Shown: positions 1 to 16,039, counted from the stretch's first letter. The stretch is DNA of 64,000 nucleotides from Cercis canadensis (GCA_003255065.1 QAOA01008552.1:51661-115660), one strand, 5' to 3'. Made by a program: numbers and translations. Notes: a model not told the origin generated them from the sequence alone.

Positions 1-280
1 AAGAGATAACAAAATATTAAATAGGTAACCGTTCTAAGAACAGACATTGTAGGGTGCTAATACCTTCCTTACACATAATCAACCCTCGAATCCAAACTTT
101 GAAAACGTAGACCTTTCCTTTTATAGGTGTCCAATCACACCATTTCATTTGTTTAAAAATGGAATAAAATGATTGGTGGCGACTCCATTCTTTTGCATCG
201 TATAATGCATTTTATCTTTTATCTTTCTCGTGGGGGGTTTTGCCGCTCTACTTCGCGCTCTCAAAAGGGACGTTGTGATA
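1..280 (+). mobile_element. 3' end of a Ty3-type LTR (partial)
   Basis: This segment has no coding potential and matches, in diverged form and opposite orientation, the 44626-44930 end of the solo LTR at 44626-47047. Shared landmarks in the same order are GGTAACCGTTC (24-34), ACGTAGAC (about 107-114), TGATTGGTGGC (171-181) and a terminal block ending near GACGTTGTGATA (269-280). The GGTGGCGACTCC motif near the end is reminiscent of Tat/Ogre-type Ty3 LTRs; that family assignment is from memory and tentative. The LTR ends just before the transmembrane exon of the first kinase pseudogene, so the insertion replaced or separated its extracellular exon. The rest of the element lies outside the window. 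Confidence 0.55.
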
Positions 281-296
281 AAGGGGTAACATAATG

Positions 297-1911
297 TTGT
301 CAGTAATAATTCCAGTTTCAGTGATAGTAGGAAAAATTATTGTTGCTGCTTCTGCATATTTTTGTTATGGACATGGATTGCTAAACATTCTGGAGCCATA
401 TGTCACTGTCCAACTAGTTTCAAGGACATAATTTTTTAAGTCATAGTGCAAGCCTTCAAAATGAGAATGTATGTTTTTTTAAGTATACATCAAGCATTTA
501 GTTAATTGAGCCTTAGGACATTCAAGTTTGGAAATTTTTACTCAAATTCAAATAATGGTGTCTATATCCAGTGATGAAAGAAAATGAATGCTTTCTTTGG
601 ATAAATGAGGGCTTCAATTGACCAAACAAGTGTTATTCGCCAATATAGGAGAAAAACACCAGAAAGTGAGAGTGAAACATTGAATGGAAACCATAAAAAA
701 GTTAAACTAGATGAGCTACCACTGCTTTATTTTCAACAAGTTACAACTGTCACTAACAACTTTTACTCCGCTAATTTGCTCGGCCAGGGTGGTTTTGGTT
801 AGTTTACAAGGTAATCACTTCCAAGGTAATTTTCAAAATTTCTAATAGAGTATAATTGAGTATGACTGTAATATTTTTGGGTCATACTCATCTAGGGAGT
901 ATTGGAAGATGGATAGGAAATAGTAGTAAAAAGACTCTCCAATGCATCTGGATAGGGTCTAGAAGAATTTAAGAATGAGGTCGTGGTTATCTCAAATCTT
1001 CAACATCGAAATCTTATAAGACTTTTTGGCTGTTGTGTCAAAGGAGAGGAAATTAAAGATGTTGATCTACGAGTTCATACCAAATAAAAGTTTAGATAAA
1101 TTTCTGTTTGATGCTCTTTTTTCTTCTGTACTTCACTTTTCAAACCTTCGTTGTCAGGATATGGCTAACTTGTTTGAAAGTAGTATGTCCATTCTTTCTT
1201 CGACTAGTTTATATATCATGTAGTGTTACCCACAATTTTAGTTTTGTTTGTATTTTTTTTTCCTCTAGACCCTCAACAATAGAAATTAATTCTTAGATTG
1301 GAGAAAACACTTCAGTAGAATTGAAGGAATAATTCGATGTTTGATTTATTTTCAAAAAAAAATTAGACTGAGAATTATACATTGAGATTTCGAGGCAAAT
1401 AATATTGTTAATTAGATGGAGAAAATGCTTCAACCTAGTAAGTATGCCTTCATCATTGTTTATGAGTATAGTACCATATTAAGTCAATTGAGAATTAATC
1501 CTTTTTATGTTAAATGTAGTGACTATATATCACTTGAATATGCAATGAAAGAACATTTTTCAGAGAAATTAGATGTATACAGCTTTGGAGTTTTGTTACT
1601 TGAGATTGTTAATGGAAAAAAAAAAAAAAAAACAGCAGCTTTTATAACAATGACCATTCTCTCAGCCTTACAGGATTTGTATGTCTCCCCACATCATGGC
1701 TTTCTCAATTACAAAGACTCCTACTACTTTCTTGTGACACAAAATAACCTTGAAAGTTTATACTTCTTTTCTTTAATTTAGGCATGGAAAATGTGGAATG
1801 AAGACAACATTTTTTCTTTAGTTGATCCAGAGATATCAAATTCAAGCAGTGATAATCAAATTTTGAGGTGCATGCACATAGGACTTTTGTGCGTGCAAGA
1901 ACTTACATAAT
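297..1911 (+). pseudogene. S-receptor-like kinase pseudogene 1, cytoplasmic half
   Basis: This is a decayed relative of the intact kinase gene at 4361-7934, co-linear from the transmembrane exon (about 300-400) through the juxtamembrane and glycine-loop exon (about 640-810) and the kinase exons to the start of the last exon (1783-1911). Introns are conserved too, for example the block before 605 matches the block before 6190, so it is a local duplicate. Lesions are many. A stop follows GGFG inside the nucleotide-binding loop, several stops fall in the next exon (about 925-935), the HRDLK region is scrambled (about 1380-1410), an A run interrupts the exon near 1616-1632, and a stop near 1908 precedes loss of the C-terminal exon. 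The extracellular exon is absent; an LTR abuts instead. It cannot make an active kinase. Confidence 0.85.
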
Positions 1912-1920
1912 GTGAATATT

Positions 1921-2860
1921 CCAATTTGCATTGGCTTTCTCAAAATCTTCCAGATATGAGTTTGACCTTTTCTTTCAGATAGGGTAGGCTCTTTACTTTT
2001 GAACACTCTTAAACTCATTTATTGTCACTGGCCCTCCTTCTCATGCCCATTTGCAACTTGATGATTGTGACCTTGTGCCTTCTCATTTTGTGATCAATAA
2101 GTAGGGATCAAATACACATTCAAGTTGAAGGAGTTTGAAAATTTTGTTAAGAGTTGCAGAATTATGGGTCAAAATCTTCTAGATATGAGATTAGCTTTGA
2201 GAAGGTGGGCTCTTTGACCTTTTCTTTCAGAGAGGGTAGGCTCTTTACCTTTGAACACTCTTAAATTCACTTGTTGTCACTGGCCCTCCTGCTCATGCCC
2301 TGCAACTTGATGATTGTGACCTTGTGCCTTCTCATTTTCTGATCAATAAGTAGGGATCAAATACACATTCAAGTTGAAGGAGTTTGAAAATTTTGTTAAG
2401 AGTTGCAGAATTATGGGTCAAAATCTTCTAGATATGAGATTAGCTTTGAGAAGGTGGGCTCTTTGACCTTTTCTTTCAGAGAGGGTAGGCTCTTTACCTT
2501 TGAACACTCTTAAATTCACTTGTTGTCACTGGCCCTCCTGCTCATGCCCATATGCAACTTGATGATTGTGACCTTGTGCCTTCTCATTTTCTGATCAATA
2601 AGTAGGGATCAAATACACATTCAAGTTGAAGGAGTTTGAAAATTTTGTTAAGAGTTGCAGAATTATGGGTCAAAATCTTCTAGATATGAGATTAGCTTTG
2701 AGAAGGTGGGCTCTTTGACCTTTTCTTTCAGAGAGGGTAGGCTCTTTACCTTTGAACACTCTTAAATTCACTTGTTGTCACTGGCCCTCCTGCTCATGCC
2801 CATATTCAACTTGAGCATTGTGACCTTGTGTATTCTCATTTTCTGAACAATATGTAGGTA
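1921..2860. repeat. Tandem repeat, about 250-bp unit, about 3.7 copies
   Basis: The marker AGGGTAGGCTCTTTAC recurs at 1981, 2233, 2482 and 2734, giving periods of 252, 249 and 252 bp. The middle copies are nearly identical while the first and last are diverged, the usual pattern of an array that homogenises internally. Each unit carries GTTGTCACTGGCCCTCCT and GGAGTTTGAAAATTTTGTTA. No reading frame runs through it. It begins within a few bases of the truncated last exon of kinase pseudogene 1, so the array may be what removed that exon's 3' end. Confidence 0.9.
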
Positions 2861-4360
2861 CACATTAATATGGGTCGACGCCAACTTCCGTCAACGATGA
2901 GCCAAAATGGTCCAGGAAGGCTCTTTATAAATATAATGAATCAATTTGTGGGACCTTTTCTTTCAGAGGGTTTGCTGCGATGCATAGGCAAGAGGGTGCT
3001 GAGTGAATCCATTAAAACAAGGGATGCTGAAAAAATTGATTAGCATTTGAATGGAAGCTGACTCTCTCATTAATCGTGTTTATATCTTCTTGTCCAGAGA
3101 AGAAGTTGAAGATAACAGATAACGGAGTGGGAAATATATGAAACAAAAATTAAAACATATCGTGGGCATTTGACAATTTTTGGCCTTTGACTAGGGTTTA
3201 TTGTTTCACTTGACGTTTCTGTTAAGTCTCCCCTCGAAATATATTGAAGTATAGCGGGTTTCTCAAAAAGATTTTGGAAATAAAGGAGAAGGCTATGTAA
3301 TTGTTTGAAAATATATGAAAGTGGAAATATTTTACTCTAACTATGTCATCCTCAATGTGACTCTAACTATGTAGTAATATCTTCACACTTTACAATTTTT
3401 GAGTTTACTTCAACTGCTGAAAATTTAAATTAGATCGCTTTGATTCCTTTTTTGTAGGAGTCAAATGTTTTTTAAACTTCAAATGCTTATTAAAAGAAGT
3501 GAAGTTATCACTTACCTAATTAAAACTTGTAAAGGGACTTGTTTCTACAACACAGAATTAAAACAACACATAGACAGGATCACTCACCACACATTAAAAC
3601 ACAATAACGAAGCCTATGAAAAGACAATGCACAGTAGTAATATTTTTTTACTCAATTTATATATGCGACTTTTTTTTTTTTTCCTAGTTCGGCAGAGTGT
3701 GCTCCTATCATAAGAATGGTCTCTTCATTCTCATTTCTTAGTTTAAATCCTTTTGAATGCAATTGCAATCACTATTTATCTATTGGCAGAAAAAAAAAAT
3801 ACTTCTTTTTCTAACATTATTATTTTATATAGGGGCTGGGAGATTTTACAAGCAAAAAGTTTAAGTGAGTTTAGTATAGAGTATTTATTAAGGAAAACAT
3901 AAGGAAACCAGAATTTTGTTACCCATAGTAGAACTACTTTTGAATAAATATGTGACCCTTTCAATTTTATTTTATCTAAAAATTACATTTGAATTATGAA
4001 AATTTGTTCTTTAGCTAAATAGCATTACTCAATTATTTAATAATAATAGTATAGTGTGCACATGCATGTAATAATGGTGTGAGAGAATTATTACTCAATT
4101 TTGTAGGTAGCATTATTATTAATTAATAAGATGGTTGATATGGATATTTATAAGAAACTGAAACATTATAGTCTAAGAAGTTTGAAGCACTCATAAAAAC
4201 ACAACAATAGAGCTTAGACAAAGACCTATAATTGACCCTTGAAAGGTCATATCAGTGAAAAGCCATAGTTTGAAGCCATTTAATTGTTACAGGTAGCTAT
4301 TGCTTAATAGAAATATTATACATATTAAGAAGAAAAACATACATATTCCATAGCAATCAT
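2861..4360. other. Intergenic DNA upstream of the intact kinase gene
   Basis: AT-rich sequence with no supported gene. The ORF-sized stretches here (for example near 3465-3713) have no recognisable domain and contain homopolymer runs. It must hold the promoter of the kinase gene starting at 4361, but I see no clear TATA box or named element. Confidence 0.5.
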
Positions 4361-7934
<3,574 letters not shown>

Positions 7935-8440
7935 GAGTAGGGGTATAATGTTACCGCATGTTAAAATAGCTTCATTCTATATGCTTATTATCTTAAATAG
8001 ATACTATGTAATTTGTCATTAATAACAAGTTTTGGCAATGTGGTACTGCAAAAGAGAATCCAAAATCAAGTTTTGAAATTAGTGTTGAGGAGTTGATATT
8101 ACTAGTTATGCTTCTTGTAAGTTTGTTTTCTAATATAGATTTCTTAGAGCCTTTTTCTCAGGAAACTCTTAATACATATCTCTATCATTTGAAAACATTT
8201 GAAGATAAAAACATATAAAATAAGCAGATGTTTCCCTTGCATGAGATTAGAAAAATCTATTTCTGAAAAAAAAAAAAAACAAAACAAAAAAGTTTAAAAT
8301 ATAAATGAGAAAGTTTAGAATTTGATATTTTGCAACTATTGGTCCTCATTTTAGAAAATTTCTGAACCATATGGCCACCATTTGTTACACGTTGCATGTG
8401 TATCATGTAGTCTTCCAAGTCTGTAGAGTAGTCAATTCAT
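7935..8440. other. Spacer between kinase gene and pseudogene 2
   Basis: AT-rich 3' flank of the intact kinase, including an A-rich run near 8265-8290. No gene, RNA or repeat is recognised. Confidence 0.5.
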
Positions 8441-9542
8441 ATTCCAACTCAGGGATTCTTCTGGGATTCTCACATTTTCTGGAAATGGCAACCTTGTGGT
8501 ACTGAATGGGCAGAAACAAGTCATTTGGTCATCAAATGTGTCAAACATAACATCTAATTCAACGGCACAACTCTTAGATTCAGGAAACCTTGTCTTGCTA
8601 CATGACACTCAGAGTTTCCAGCACCCTTCTGACACATTCACGCCGAAGATGAAGATTAGTACCAATAGTTTAACAGGTGAGAAAGTGCAGCTTTTCTCAT
8701 GGAAAAGCCTTTTTGATCCATCCCATGGAAACGTCTCTCCAAGTCTTGAACGCCTAAATGTTCCACAAGTGTTTGTTTGGAAAGAAACTCGCCCTTATTG
8801 GAGGAGTGGTCCATGCACTGGTAGGATCTTTATTGGGGCACCTCAGGTGTATTATGTGTATCTTTATGGATTCAATCTAGGTAAAGAAGAGAATGGTACA
8901 GTTTATCTAACCCTTTTGTCTGCAAACAAGTCGAGTTTGCAACCCTTGGCCTGCATCCTCAAGGGAAATTTAAAATAACAATGTGGAATAACAGAAAGGA
9001 ATTTTTGACTGAGGTTATTGAAGGCACTGATTGTTATGTTTATGGTATGTGTGGGGAATTTGGAAGCTGTGATTGGCAGAGTTCACCTATTTGCCGCTGT
9101 TTAAGTGGGTTTGAACCTAGGAATTTAGAGGGATGAAATAAGCAAAACTGGACTAGTGGGTGCGTGAGGAAGGCACCATTGCAGTGTGAGAGGTCCAAAA
9201 ATGTAAGTGAAGTTCGAGAAGGAGATGGTTTTTTGAAGCTTGAGAAGATGAAAGTGCCAGATTTTGTCGAGAGGTTATCTGCTTTGGAAGAAAAATGAAG
9301 AGAACAGTGCTGGTAGAAACTTCCAAGTTTTTATGCTGTTATTGATGCTTCTTTTCTTTATTTCAGGCATGGAAATTATGAGAACATCACATCTCTAATA
9401 GACCCAGAAATATCAGATCCTGAATTTGGCAAAGACATTTATGAGATGCATACACATTGGACTTCTATGTGTTCAAGAACTTGCAATTTCAATGCTTAAT
9501 AGTGAGATTGTCAATCTTCTCCAAGGCAATCGGATTCATCCT
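8440..9542 (+). pseudogene. S-receptor-like kinase pseudogene 2, internally deleted
   Basis: It begins inside the bulb-lectin domain and runs through the S-locus glycoprotein domain (open frame 8496-8978), the EGF-like cysteine cluster (about 9030-9110) and part of the PAN domain, then jumps at about 9366 into a remnant of the last kinase exon. The membrane span and all catalytic exons are gone. A frameshift near 8970, a TGA near 9134 and another stop near 9296 block translation. The start codon and signal peptide are missing. It matches the intact neighbour closely enough to be a tandem duplicate. Confidence 0.85.
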
Positions 9543-9938
9543 AAGGCAAATTGTGTCCACAGCCGAGTCGTCTAAAAGAAGTTACAACACATGCTCCATC
9601 AATTATGCCTCTTTTACTGACATCCAAGGGAGGTAGTAAATTTGGCCACAATTTCACTATTATTCTAAACTATATTCTCTCTAGATATATGACCCGAATA
9701 TCTAGCATGTTTCATTGCTCTCTGTATATTTGGTGTTCTNAAGGCAAACTGTGTCCACAGCCGAGTCGTCTAAAAGAAGTCACAACACATGCTCCATCAA
9801 TGATGCCTCTTTTTACTGACATCCAAGGGAGGTAGTAAATTTGGCCACAATTTCACTATTATTCTAAACTATATTCTCTCTAGATATATGACCCGAATAT
9901 CTAGCATGTTTCATTGCTCTCTGTATATTTGGTGTTCT
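9543..9938. repeat. Direct duplication around a single N (9740)
   Basis: 9543-9739 and 9741-9938 are almost identical (a few substitutions and a one-base indel), joined by one N. The interpretation is the same as at 7412: unmerged overlapping contig ends. The duplicated DNA is the 3' flank of kinase pseudogene 2, with the remnant C-terminal TDIQGR-like coding. Confidence 0.88.
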
Positions 9939-10805
9939 GTTATGGCTATCAGATGGTTGGCTCATGTTGCAAGCAAAAATACAAGAGTTGAAAAGGGAAA
10001 AAACAATAGAAATGGCTTTGTGGAAGGTATACTAATGTACACCCTGTTTTTCTTCCTCATTCAATATAAATCATAGAAGAAAGGGGAGTCAGCTTGCCAT
10101 ACATTTTTTGGAAACTTTTCTTGCAAATTACAATGGTGTCCATTGATCTAAAATTTCTACTTTCAATGGGCTCTTTCCTAGAAATTTCGACTTCGAGCTT
10201 TCAGGTTAGAATTTGACATATAATTGTGTTAATGTAGGTCAGATTTGCATGTTGTGTGAACTAAACAAAGATTGTGGATCTTTCATAGAGTCACATGTTT
10301 AGCAGTAGGGGAAAAGAAAATGAAAGGAGGATGGCTGAATCAAAAGGACTATTCATCAGGATTTAAAAAAACAGTAGTCCAACTACATAGCAAGAAATAT
10401 TCTTTATATTGGTTTCTCAAGAACTGTCAAATTTGGAGTTGATGTGTCACTTCACGTACAAGTAATGGAGAAAATAATGGTTAGTCATATGGTATTTGTT
10501 TAATACCACAGGAAGAGTTACTTAGAAGTATCATATTTTGGTCAAAGAATTTATGTGTCCACGTTCTAGATAAATCATACAATGCAATAGAGAATTACTG
10601 TCATTGCCTAATAAACTAGTTTTCATCATTTGAACAACTGTCTAATAAATGAATGCACTTTTCAAAATTGAAAGAAAATGTGATGCCGTAATAAAAATAC
10701 ACATGTATATCTAGAAACTGATGTAGCTTTCAAGTTTTGTACTTCAAAAAAAAATGATAAGGATTCAAGTTATAGCCTATTTAAGAAAGAGTTATTTGTA
10801 GAGAT
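9939..10805. other. Spacer before pseudogene 3
   Basis: No gene is supported. The sequence is AT-rich and contains the region expected to be the former promoter of kinase pseudogene 3. No repeat structure was recognised. Confidence 0.45.
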
Positions 10806-12357
10806 ATGTTATCTTTCACAGCATCCCAAAACACAAAATTCTTCCAGCAAGAATTACTCTTCTCATTGATGAGATACAGTAGTCATGCTAGCTTGTTATC
10901 TCTCCTATTCATATTTTCCTTATCTTGTTCACTTTTTGTCTCTGCTCTGGACACCATTACAACATCTCAGTTCATCCAAAAACCTGAAACACTAAGCTCT
11001 AACAACAATATGTTCACACTGGGATTTTTCAGTCCTGAAAATTCAATAAATCGCTACGTAGAAATATGGTGTATGTCTAAATCCGCTGCTATAGGGTAGC
11101 TAACAGAGAACGACCACTGAAGGATTCTTCTGGGATTGTAACAATATCCAAGGACGGAAATCTTGTGGTAATGAATGGTAAGAAACCAGTTGTTTGGTCA
11201 TCAAATGTGTCAAATTTAGCATACAATTCAACTGCAAAACTTTAAGATACTGGAAACCTTTTCCTGCTGGATGACTTCACAGGAAACCCCTTTTGGGACA
11301 GTTTCCAGCATCCTACTGATTCATTTGTGCCAAATATGAAACTTAGTACTGATAAAATAACGGAAGAAAATTCAGCTGATATAATGGAAAAGCCCTTCTG
11401 ATCCTTCCACTGGGAACTTCTCTTTTAGCCTTGAGAGGCTGAGTGTTCCTGAACTGTTCATTTGGAACAAAACAAAGCCATAATGGAGGAATGGTCCTTG
11501 GAATGGTAGGGTGTTTATGGAGTCAGTATTGGAAGTGAACAGGATGGAACTGTTTATCTAACTCTTTCTTTACCAAATGGGACCTCTGACTTAGTAATCT
11601 TGGTCTTGAATTCACAAGGCACCTTGGCGGAAAAAGATTGGCAAAACAAAAAGGAAGCTGAAAATTGGACTTTTCCAGCAACTGATTGTGATATTTATGG
11701 CTCTTGTGGGTCATTTGGATACGGCAATGCTCAAAGTTCACCAATCTGTAGTTGTTTGAAAGGGTTTAAACCCAATAATAGAGAGGAGTGGCTGTGTGAG
11801 AAGGGTTCCTTTGCAGTGAGAGGATAAAAAATGGAGGTGAAGCAGGTAAAGATTATGGCTTTTTGAAACTAGAGATGACCAAAGTACCTTACTTTGCAGA
11901 GCAGTCACCAGTTTCTTAAGACACATGCAGAACTCAATGCCTGCAGAATTTCTCTTGTACAGCATATGCATATAATGCTGCCGGCATACGCTGCATGTCT
12001 TGGAGTGGAAACTTGGTTGACATACAAGGATTCACGGAAGGAGGAGCTGATCTTTACATAAAAGTACGTAGCCTATTCAGAACTTAGTAGGTAGAAATTT
12101 GTTTGGTCAAACACTTGAGAATCCAAATCATGATAATCATCATAGAAGAATTTTCTATTCTACTTATTTCCATATATCTGGAATCTGGCCTAAATTTTTT
12201 TTTAACTGTTCTTGATACAGATAAAAAGAGAAGCATGACTTTGATTATTGCTGTTACAATAATTGTAGGAATGATTATTGCTGCTGCTTGTGCATATTTT
12301 CTATGGACATGGACATTTAAACATTCTGCAGGTATGTCTACCTTTTTCGCAAACTAG

Positions 12358-14287
12358 ACTCTTTAAAGTGATATAAATTCTCCCACATATTCTCAGCTGG
12401 TATTGCAGTAATATTAAAAACGTTGATCCTTCATTTGTTGGTAAAGCAGCCTGTGGTTATCTCTCATGGAAATACGCTGCTAAAATGCAGGTAAAGCAGC
12501 CATGTCACATTTTCTTATGTGTAATCAATGGCAGAGTCACAGAGAAAAACTAAAGTTTTTGCAATAAAACCAAAATCCGAAATGCGGAACTGCTTTCATT
12601 TAAATAATTAATACGTAGTTTAAGAATACTATTGAAATAATTAACTCTTACAATTTTGACACTACATTATAGATTTTTAGCTTCTTTCTGTGTTTACTTG
12701 TTGTTTATTGACGGATGCCGAACCGTACATAATTATAATACTAATTGCAATAGATTTGTAGTATAGAATACAACTAGTGTCGTCTCTTAAAGATTCACCA
12801 AAACAATTAATCTATTAAGACTTAAACGTGAACAGAATAGGGGGTTTGTGTTAAATGCAATAGACAAGGAAATCAAAATACAATAAAACAGAAATTGATC
12901 AAGGTAAAAGAATGTAATCAACAAAAAAAGNGTATAGAATACAACTAGTGTTGTCTCTTAAAGATTCACCAAAACAATTAATCTATTAAGACTTAAACGT
13001 GAACAGAATAGGGGGTTTGTGTTGAATGCAATAGACAAGGAAATCAAAATACAATAAAACAGAAATTGATCAAGGTAAAAGAATGTAATCAACAAAGAAA
13101 TGCAACCAAACTTAATTAATTCAACCTTGTTCACTAAAGATAATCTAAATATGATTTAATCCCTTAGTTAAATGTTACTTGGAATCCTTAATAGTAACAC
13201 TTAGAATTCCTACTGAATACCATTCAGGATTCAATTAATTTAAGAATTAGGACTCTATGCAACCGCTCTATATCACTAAGTCCAGATTAATTTAAGAACC
13301 GAATTTTCCAAGTTAACCATATAGTAAAGACCTTTAAAATATGATAGTAATTTGATTATTGTAATGAATCCAATCAACCGACTAAATTCTAAAGCATGCA
13401 ACTAAAATACTATTCAATTACATGAAGATAAGAAGATAATCAAATTGCATTAAATCAAACCCGAATTGTAAAGCATAAGAACTCTGGATTAATATGTTTG
13501 GCTCCTCTTGAATCAATTAAAGAAAAACTTAGCCCTCCATGGAAGGCTTAAACATAACAAAAGGTCTGAAAAATGAAATACAGCAACAAGAGGCAAAAGA
13601 TCCCAAATTTCTCAACAAATGAAGAATTAATACTAGTTGCCTCCTCTAGGTTTCCTCATTATAAATTAAACCTAATTTCTTAAACTCTTAATGGAAAAAC
13701 ATGATGAAGCCCTAATGACATGTGTGTTGGCCCAATAAGTAAGTGTTGATCCAATAAGCAGGTACTGGTCCAATAAGCAAGCCCAATAAATGAAATAAGT
13801 CAATGCTAGGCAGATGCATAAATTCTGGACTATTTCTATGCAAAATTCAGTTGTCTATACGTGATAATCAGCTTTTGAGCTCTTCATATGAAATGTAGAA
13901 TTTTCTATCAGCTTTCCTACAAAACTGAAATCACATCAATCGGACAACTATAGCTCAAGATATAGTGAAAAACGTAAGCAATGCCAGAAATCATTAATTA
14001 TGCAATTAATATCTTATAAGCACCAACAAGTCTAAATCTACAAAATGCATCTATAAGCTATGAAAATCAGCAGAAATACACACTAAAGACTAAATATAAG
14101 GGAAATAAATAATATAAATATATTGTCTTTATCATTTAACACAGCATATGAATAAATAAGAACTCAATCTTGTTTGTTCTTAAGGGTATATCCTCATGAT
14201 TGAGTAACAAATACTCAACAGTCTTAGATTCAAATTCATTTTTCCTTTGGCTGCATGTATTGCCCAAATTTCATTAATAAAATAAGT
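12358..14287. other. Unclassified insertion inside pseudogene 3
   Basis: About 1.9 kb of AT-rich noncoding DNA sits where kinase intron 2 should be only about 350 bp. Short direct repeats of CCAATAAGCA-like units lie at about 13725-13795. No protease, integrase, transposase or RT motif is visible in any frame. It could be a non-autonomous retroelement or an older transposon; I could not find termini. Confidence 0.4.
12761..13100. repeat. Direct duplication around a single N (12931)
   Basis: 12761-12930 and 12932 to about 13100 are near-identical 170-bp copies joined by one N. Together with the same pattern at 7412, 9740 and 48764 this indicates an assembly artefact. Confidence 0.88.
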
Positions 14288-14632
14288 CATTGTGTTAGAA
14301 TATAAGTTTTATGGGGTAAAAGGAAGAAGAGCACAACAGAAATAAGGCATAGATGATTTTTGCTATTGAAATAATTCTTGCTCTCTTACATTTTCATTTA
14401 GTTCAACTTCTATATATACACAAAAAAAAGTTACAAGTTAGAATCATACCTACTCATACGTAATCAATATCAACTGTTAGATAATTTTTCACAAAATAAG
14501 AATCATCACTCACTTATATCAACTAGCAAAGTGCTGTTGTAGATTCTACTTAATTACATCAGATTTTTTACATAAACAAAATGAACTATTTCCCAGCTTG
14601 AATATAGAAAAATCTAATAGTTCAACACATTG
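14288..14632 (-). mobile_element. Copia-type solo LTR with CATTG target duplication
   Basis: The LTR is 14293-14627 (335 bp) and reads on the minus strand from TGTTGAAC to ATTCTAACA, so it has TG...CA ends. It is flanked by a perfect 5-bp duplication CATTG (14288-14292 and 14628-14632). On the minus strand a TATATAGAAG stretch is followed by a run resembling a copia R/U5 region. No internal domain is present, so it is a solo LTR left by LTR-LTR recombination. The intact target duplication shows that both ends are original. Confidence 0.87.
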
Positions 14633-15165
14633 TTATGGATAATCATTCTAGATAAGTATCAAATATAGATATCAAATAAAAAATTCATTTAATCAAACAA
14701 GTTTATTTCTCAACAAAGGGAGAAAACATACAGAACATCAGATTCAAAGATTGACTGCAGACCCAAAACATGATAAACTAGAAGAGCTGCCCCTATTTGA
14801 TTTTAGAAAGCTTGCAACTGCAACAAACAACTTTCACTCTGCTAATATGCTTGGAAAAGGAGGCTTTGGTCCAGTATACAAGGTAACTTTTTCCAGGTGG
14901 CATTCGTCATATGTGATATCAAATGTGTATCCAACCTGCTATTTTTTTTTCCCCATTTTTTTAGGGTGAATTGCAAGATGGACAAGAAATTGCAGTTAAG
15001 AGACTCTCTAGAGCATCTGGGCAAAGGCTAGAAGAATTCATGAATGAGGTGATGGTGATTTCTAAACTTCAACATCGCAGACTTCTTGGCTGTTCAACTT
15101 AAGGAGACGAAAGATGCTAATCTATGAGTTTATGCCAAATAAAAGTTTGGATGCATTAAATACAA

Positions 15166-15586
15166 ATAGCTACTATAATTGGTTAAGTAATCTTTCATAA
15201 AGTTGAGATGTTGAGGTTCTATATTTGAATCCACATTCTTTATAAATACCTAGATAGAAAATTAATTGTCTATTTGATGAAAAAAATAGAGAAAAAAACT
15301 TAGAAAATGTTACATCTACCACTATATATATTCATCGTACGGTAATTCTTGACAGCATAAATAAAATTGGATCCACTTAGATGGCACATATTTTTTGTGG
15401 CTAGGGATGTTATACAAAATGTAAAAAAATTTCATAAGCTTATATATTGCATTAGTTAAGAATTTTTTTTATTTTTTTAATAAATTGCATATTTATTGAC
15501 AGAATTCATGTAAAAAAAATGCAACCTAATCCATTTAAGTCATATTAGGATTTTCCTATAAGAAAAAAAAGAGTCATATCAGGTTT
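15166..15586. other. Spacer with no recognised gene
   Basis: AT-rich DNA directly after the truncated kinase exon of pseudogene 3. A weak tRNA-like B-box (GGTTCTATATTTGAATCC, near 15213) suggests an old SINE, but no A-box or target duplication was found. Confidence 0.35.
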
Positions 15587-15830
15587 TGTCAATAATTAAC
15601 TACGGCTAGTTTAGTTATTTAATCTTAGTTAGTTTGTTTGTTGATTGTTGAGCTGTACTTTAACTGCTTTGGTAGAATAGTTGAATGCTTACATCAGCAT
15701 AGCTGTATATAAAGTAAGATCGTGTACTGTTCATAGTGAGACGAAATAATATACAGAAATTCTTCATTTCTCAGCCTCATCTCTCTTTCTTTTCTCTCTG
15801 GAACATTCCACTTCTTCTCTGGTTTACTTC
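15587..15830 (+). mobile_element. Copia-type LTR fragment
   Basis: It starts TGTCAATAATTAACTACGG, then shows TTAGTTAG-like repeats, a GTATATAAAG promoter-like stretch (about 15705) and a pyrimidine-rich downstream region with CTTCATTTCTC. This is the usual layout of U3-TATA-R/U5 in Tork/SIRE-type copia LTRs and resembles the fragment at 22095-22445. No matching target duplication was found and the 3' boundary is uncertain. Confidence 0.45.
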
Positions 15831-15985
15831 TTTCTTAGCATTTCACAGTTACACTTATTACGGAATACTAATCCTATTTGGTGGTCAATTAAAAAAAATT
15901 CTACTTTTTTCCAAACTTGAGTAAAAAGAAACTGTTGTCCTTACTAGCAAAGGTTTTCTAATCCTATCTGGTCAACGAAAGATTG

Positions 15986-15994
15986 TATATAAAA
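15986..15994 (+). promoter_or_regulatory. TATA box of the RING-H2 pseudogene
   Basis: TATATAAAA lies 46 bp before the ATG at 16040, a normal plant spacing. The ATG itself is in a strong context (AACAATGGC). The promoter outlived the coding sequence. Confidence 0.5.
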
Positions 15995-16039
15995 ACACCA
16001 AACACAGCTTATTCCGACCCCAATCCCAAACCATTAACA

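Larger units (their letters stand above)
10869..15165 (+). pseudogene. S-receptor-like kinase pseudogene 3, split by insertions
   Basis: The ATG at 10869 begins a good signal peptide and lectin start (motifs SALDT, SQFIQKPETLSS, LGFFSPENS), but a stop at 11097-11099 ends it. The S-domain and PAN domain continue in broken frames to about 12090. The transmembrane exon survives at about 12223-12331. Roughly 2.4 kb of foreign DNA follows, then the glycine-loop exon (about 14739-14883, with [10 protein letters not shown]) and the next kinase exon (14965 to about 15160), which carries a frameshift and stop after LLGC. The catalytic loop and C-terminal exons are missing. The solo LTR at 14293-14627 lies in the insertion. 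Exon order and sequence show it was once a full SD1-type kinase gene. Confidence 0.85.

Noticed and set aside
3465..3713. 82-codon frame upstream of the intact kinase
   Set aside because: Low complexity with T runs and no homology I recognise; chance frame.
13725..13795. Short regularly spaced CCAATAAGCA units, array-like
   Set aside because: Units are imperfect, spacers are only a few bases and the genome is a plant; not a CRISPR array, only a small tandem repeat.
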